Shown here in pieces: positions 61,708 to 64,000 of a DNA stretch of 64,000 bases. Position numbers and translations under genes: made by a program. How positions within the stretch are numbered: position 1 is the first letter of the stretch; each line of letters opens with the position of its first letter. The notes below the pieces were generated by a model. It saw only the letters and a program-made list of their open reading frames with translations, ran no database searches and had not been told where the DNA came from. Origin of the DNA: Oleiagrimonas sp. C23AA (GTDB taxonomy: Bacteria > Pseudomonadota > Gammaproteobacteria > Xanthomonadales > Rhodanobacteraceae); assembly GCF_011759385.1 (NCBI RefSeq), contig NZ_JAARLY010000001.1, positions 620,001 through 684,000 of the forward strand, given 5' to 3'.

Positions 61708-62556
61708 GTGGCCGTGAGCGAGCAGCGTATCGAGCACGCGCAGGCGCCTGCTTGGTCGCAATTGCAGGTGTGCGATGCGCCGGTGGCTCACGGCCTTTAC
61801 TTTGTGCCGGCGATGGGTGTGGCCGCCCGTCACTATCAGCCGCTGGCCGAAGCCATGGCGGCGCAGGGTGTGGCCATGGCCGTGCACGAATGGCGTGGTT
61901 TGGGTAGCAGCCAGATTCGCGCCTCACGCCAGCGCGACTGGGCGTATCGCGAGCTGCTGGACGATCTTGCCGTCGGCTGGCAAGCGGCGCGACAGTGGCA
62001 ACCTCAGGTGGCATGGTCGCTGGGCGGGCACAGCCTGGGCGGTCAGCTGGCCTGTGTGCTGGCAGGACTCACCGAAGCACCGCCCTCACAGCTGACTCTG
62101 GTGGCCAGTGGTGCGCCGTACTGGCGAGCTTTTCCCTACTGGTGGGCGCCGCTGCTTTATGCCGCCTATGCGCTGGTTCCGGCCGTGGTTGGTGCCTGCG
62201 GCTACTTTCCCGGGCGTCGCTTGGGTTTTGGCGGCCGTGAGGCGCGCGGCGTGATGCGTGACTGGGCCCGCAGCGGACGTCGTGGTCGCTATGCCGGTGC
62301 AGGCATGCAACAGGATCTGGAACACGCTTTGGCACGTGTGCAGGCGCCCGTGTACGGCCTGGTGATGGCGCATGATGTGTTCGCGCCGAACGCATCGCTG
62401 AGCTTTCTGCTGGCGAAAATGCCGAAGGCACCAGCCCGCATCAGTCACCTGGATGGTCAGGCGCTGGGTGCTAGCGCCAACCATTTTGCCTGGATGCGCC
62501 AGCCCGCCGCGGTGGTGGACATGCTGGCGCCCATGTTACTTGATGCTTCTGGCTAA
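61708..62556 (+). CDS. Alpha/beta hydrolase
   Basis: 282 aa, cytoplasmic. The nucleophile elbow GHSLGGQLAC carries the catalytic Ser; VPAMGVAARHYQPLAEAMAAQGV is the oxyanion and first helix region, and the late His in GASANHFAWMR is the likely catalytic His. Close to the COG4757 group of predicted hydrolases. The substrate is unknown. GTG start at 61708; another GTG two codons later (61714) is possible. No operon partner is certain, but the DUF962 gene follows 86 bases later on the same strand. Confidence 0.8.
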   Translation: MAVSEQRIEHAQAPAWSQLQVCDAPVAHGLYFVPAMGVAARHYQPLAEAMAAQGVAMAVHEWRGLGSSQIRASRQRDWAYRELLDDLAVGWQAARQWQPQVAWSLGGHSLGGQLACVLAGLTEAPPSQLTLVASGAPYWRAFPYWWAPLLYAAYALVPAVVGACGYFPGRRLGFGGREARGVMRDWARSGRRGRYAGAGMQQDLEHALARVQAPVYGLVMAHDVFAPNASLSFLLAKMPKAPARISHLDGQALGASANHFAWMRQPAAVVDMLAPMLLDASG

Positions 62557-62642
62557 AGCGTCGTTGGCGATGTGCCGTTGGCATGCGAGCGATACCGGCG
62601 CATAGTCCGGGTTCGATCCTCCATATCGGAGTTTCCCGGGCC

Positions 62643-62945
62643 ATGCAGCGCTTCCAGAGTTTTCGCCAGTTCTATCCCTACTATCTGTCAGAGCATCGCG
62701 ATCGACGATGTCGCCGGCTGCACTTTGCGGGCAGCCTGGGTGTGCTGGCAGTGCTGCTCTGGGCGTGGATCAGCGCTGATCCGTGGTGGCTGCTGGCCGC
62801 GCCACTGATCGGGTACGGCTTTGCCTGGATAGGCCATTTCGGCTTTGAGCACAACCGACCGGCGACCTTCAGCCACCCGCTTTACAGCCTGGCCGGCGAC
62901 TGGGTGATGTTCTGGCAGATCCTGACCGGCCGTATGCGCTTGTAG
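62643..62945 (+). CDS. DUF962/Mpo1-like membrane protein
   Basis: 100 aa with two to three membrane segments. The family histidine and aromatic pattern is present: FYPYYLSEHRDRRCRRLHFAG, then IGHFGFEHNRPATFSHPLYSL. Yeast Mpo1 is an iron-dependent dioxygenase in 2-hydroxy fatty-acid alpha-oxidation; bacterial homologues are untested. The ATG at 62643 is chosen because the conserved part begins here; the frame extends 20 codons upstream. Convergent with the cqsA-type gene across a strong hairpin. Confidence 0.82.
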   Translation: MQRFQSFRQFYPYYLSEHRDRRCRRLHFAGSLGVLAVLLWAWISADPWWLLAAPLIGYGFAWIGHFGFEHNRPATFSHPLYSLAGDWVMFWQILTGRMRL

Positions 62946-62947
62946 AA

Positions 62948-62977
62948 GGTTCGTGCCGGCGCTCACCGGCACGAACC
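62948..62977. terminator. Hairpin between convergent DUF962 and cqsA-type genes
   Basis: A perfect 12-bp stem (ggttcgtgccgg / ccggcacgaacc) with loop cgctca. Only a short T-containing tract follows on the minus strand, so it is a probable but not textbook bidirectional terminator. Confidence 0.6.
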
Positions 62978-62986
62978 CAGCATCGA

Positions 62987-64000
62987 TCATGCGACCTGTT
63001 CCAGCGCGTCCACCGGGCGGCGGCGTCGCCGGCTGGCACTCCAGCTGTCTACGCGCATGGCTTCGCGAAGACGACGGCAAGTATCGATCAGGCGCTCGAC
63101 ATCGGCTTCGCTCATGCCCGCGTTGAGTGTCAGGCGCAGCAACGAGCGATTGCGTGTGGTGGCCGGTGCGCTGAACACCGAGCCGAAGATGCCATGGGCT
63201 TCCAGCAGATCACGCACATGGGCGGTGAGTGTTTCCACGCCCGCTTCGAAGGCGATGATCTGCTCGCTGCCATCCTCTATGGGATAACCCAGCGCTGCCA
63301 GCGCGGCGCGCACGCGCATGGTGATCGAACGAAGCCGTTCGCGCCGTTCATCGGCTGCAGCGATCACACGATGGGCCGCGGCCAAGCCGGCCACATCGTG
63401 AGGTAGCAGCGCCGAGCTGAAAATGGCCGGAAAGGCTTCGCAGCCAAAGTAATCCTTGAAGGCGCTGTTGCAGGCGATGAAGCCCGCTCTTGAGCAATAT
63501 GCCTTGGCCAGGCTGACGGTGACGAAGTGCACCTTCGGCATCAGTCCGAGGCTGGCCACCAGTCCCTCCCCATGACGGCCGTGTGTGCCAAGCGAGTGCG
63601 ACTCGTCGATCACCAGCACGCAGCCATGGCGGGTGCCGATGTCGACGATCTCGGCCAGCGGCGCCAGACTGCCGTTGGTGCTGTAGATGGCATCGACCAC
63701 GATCACACCCGGCCCGTGGCGCAGTACGTGACGCTCCAGGTGCGCCGGTTCGTTGTGCAGGATCGGCACGGCACGCGCGCCCGCGCTGCGGATACCCTCC
63801 CAGAGTGAGGCGTGCGCCAGCATGTCGATGTAGACCGGCACGCGTTCGTCGGCAATTGACTGCAGCAGGCCAACGTTGGCCGCGTAGCCCGATTGCGCCA
63901 GGATGCCGGCCTGACTGCCCACGGCCCGCGCGAGGGTGACTTCCAACTGGTGCAGCGGATCGGCTTCGTCCTGCATGAACAGCGCCGACATCATCATGCC
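62987..64000 (-). CDS. cqsA: CqsA/LqsA-family alpha-hydroxyketone autoinducer synthase (partial, N-terminus off the right edge)
   Basis: Open minus-strand frame running off the right edge, with about 338 residues seen (roughly the C-terminal 80-85 percent). PLP-dependent acyl transferase related to 2-amino-3-ketobutyrate CoA ligase. From memory of Vibrio CqsA, whole blocks match: ILAQSGYAANVGLLQSI, VYIDMLAHASLWEGIRSAGA, RHGPGVIVVDAIYSTNGSLA, VIDESHSLGTHGRHG, the PLP lysine in SLAKAYCSRAG, PAIFSSALLPHDVAGL and GIFGSVFSAPATTRNRSLLRLTLN. These favour CqsA/LqsA (CAI-1/LAI-1 type signals) over Kbl, BioF or HemA. The partner sensor and response regulator are not in the window. Confidence 0.87.
   Translation of the reverse strand, partial: GMMMSALFMQDEADPLHQLEVTLARAVGSQAGILAQSGYAANVGLLQSIADERVPVYIDMLAHASLWEGIRSAGARAVPILHNEPAHLERHVLRHGPGVIVVDAIYSTNGSLAPLAEIVDIGTRHGCVLVIDESHSLGTHGRHGEGLVASLGLMPKVHFVTVSLAKAYCSRAGFIACNSAFKDYFGCEAFPAIFSSALLPHDVAGLAAAHRVIAAADERRERLRSITMRVRAALAALGYPIEDGSEQIIAFEAGVETLTAHVRDLLEAHGIFGSVFSAPATTRNRSLLRLTLNAGMSEADVERLIDTCRRLREAMRVDSWSASRRRRRPVDALEQVA

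Noticed and set aside
1-64000. CRISPR arrays, insertion sequences, prophage, tRNA or rRNA genes
   Set aside because: No direct-repeat arrays, transposase, integrase or phage genes, and no cloverleaf or rRNA sequence were recognised in any intergenic region.
62987-64000. Glycine C-acetyltransferase (Kbl) or 8-amino-7-oxononanoate synthase (BioF) as the identity of the right-edge gene
   Set aside because: Same fold, but SLWEG, HGPGVIVVDAIYSTNG, FSSALLPHDVAGL and the GVFGSVF-like segment match CqsA/LqsA much better, and no tdh or bio genes adjoin.

Overview
The window is 64 kb of GC-rich chromosomal DNA with the gene content and style of a gammaproteobacterium of the Lysobacterales (Xanthomonadales), most likely Rhodanobacteraceae (Dyella, Rhodanobacter, Frateuria or Luteibacter type). 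This placement is an inference from an Oar-type TonB-dependent receptor, a DUF5916 barrel protein, many secreted glycosidases, GTG starts and high GC. No rRNA, tRNA, insertion sequence, prophage, CRISPR array or origin was seen. The window looks like ordinary core/accessory chromosome, read on both strands in short transcription units separated by clear hairpin terminators.

Layout. 1-8 kb: truncated lytic transglycosylase MltF, an EmrB-type efflux pump, an SH3-domain secreted protein, a ZntB-type metal transporter, an MFS carrier and a succinate-semialdehyde-type dehydrogenase. 8-9.5 kb: phosphatidylserine synthase PssA. 9.9-23 kb: a plant-glycan degradation region with a Tat-exported GH127 beta-L-arabinofuranosidase, a GH2 beta-galactosidase with a malectin-like tail, a GH3 beta-glucosidase behind a LacI-family operator, a GH43 arabinosidase and a large TonB-dependent receptor. 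23-32 kb: host-attachment-type protein, LysR regulator, membrane-anchored Mrr-like nuclease, diguanylate cyclase, queuosine-precursor transporter, ChaC, PIN protein, DUF5916 barrel protein. 32-41.5 kb: RhlE helicase, sucrose phosphorylase, threonine aldolase, an XdhC-MocA pair, TrhO, an S10 carboxypeptidase and an FKBP lipoprotein. 41.5-48 kb: DAHP synthase preceded by a transcription attenuator, a Gfo/Idh/MocA oxidoreductase, an HDOD protein and an M14 peptidase. 48-54.5 kb: an NfeD-slipin pair on the minus strand, divergent from an rRNA-modification run (RsmC, RsuA, RluA-type) that ends in SelO. 54.5-64 kb: OsmC, an FNT transporter, an Old Yellow Enzyme, CsbD, a CDF transporter, a cold-shock protein with a long leader, an alpha/beta hydrolase, a DUF962/Mpo1-like protein and a truncated CqsA-type autoinducer synthase.

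How the genes work together. The glycosidases and the receptor form a coherent extracytoplasmic system for arabinose- and galactose-containing plant polymers, although no inner-membrane sugar carrier or local regulator is present. The RNA-modification genes overlap by ATGA junctions and are probably translationally coupled.

The two most notable signals are regulatory. One is a 22-codon leader peptide with a Tyr-Tyr-Phe-Trp-Tyr run, followed by competing antiterminator and terminator hairpins in front of the DAHP synthase gene. It reads as a ribosome-mediated attenuator sensing all three aromatic amino acids. The other is the CqsA-family synthase at the right edge, which implies alpha-hydroxyketone-type cell-cell signalling in this organism.
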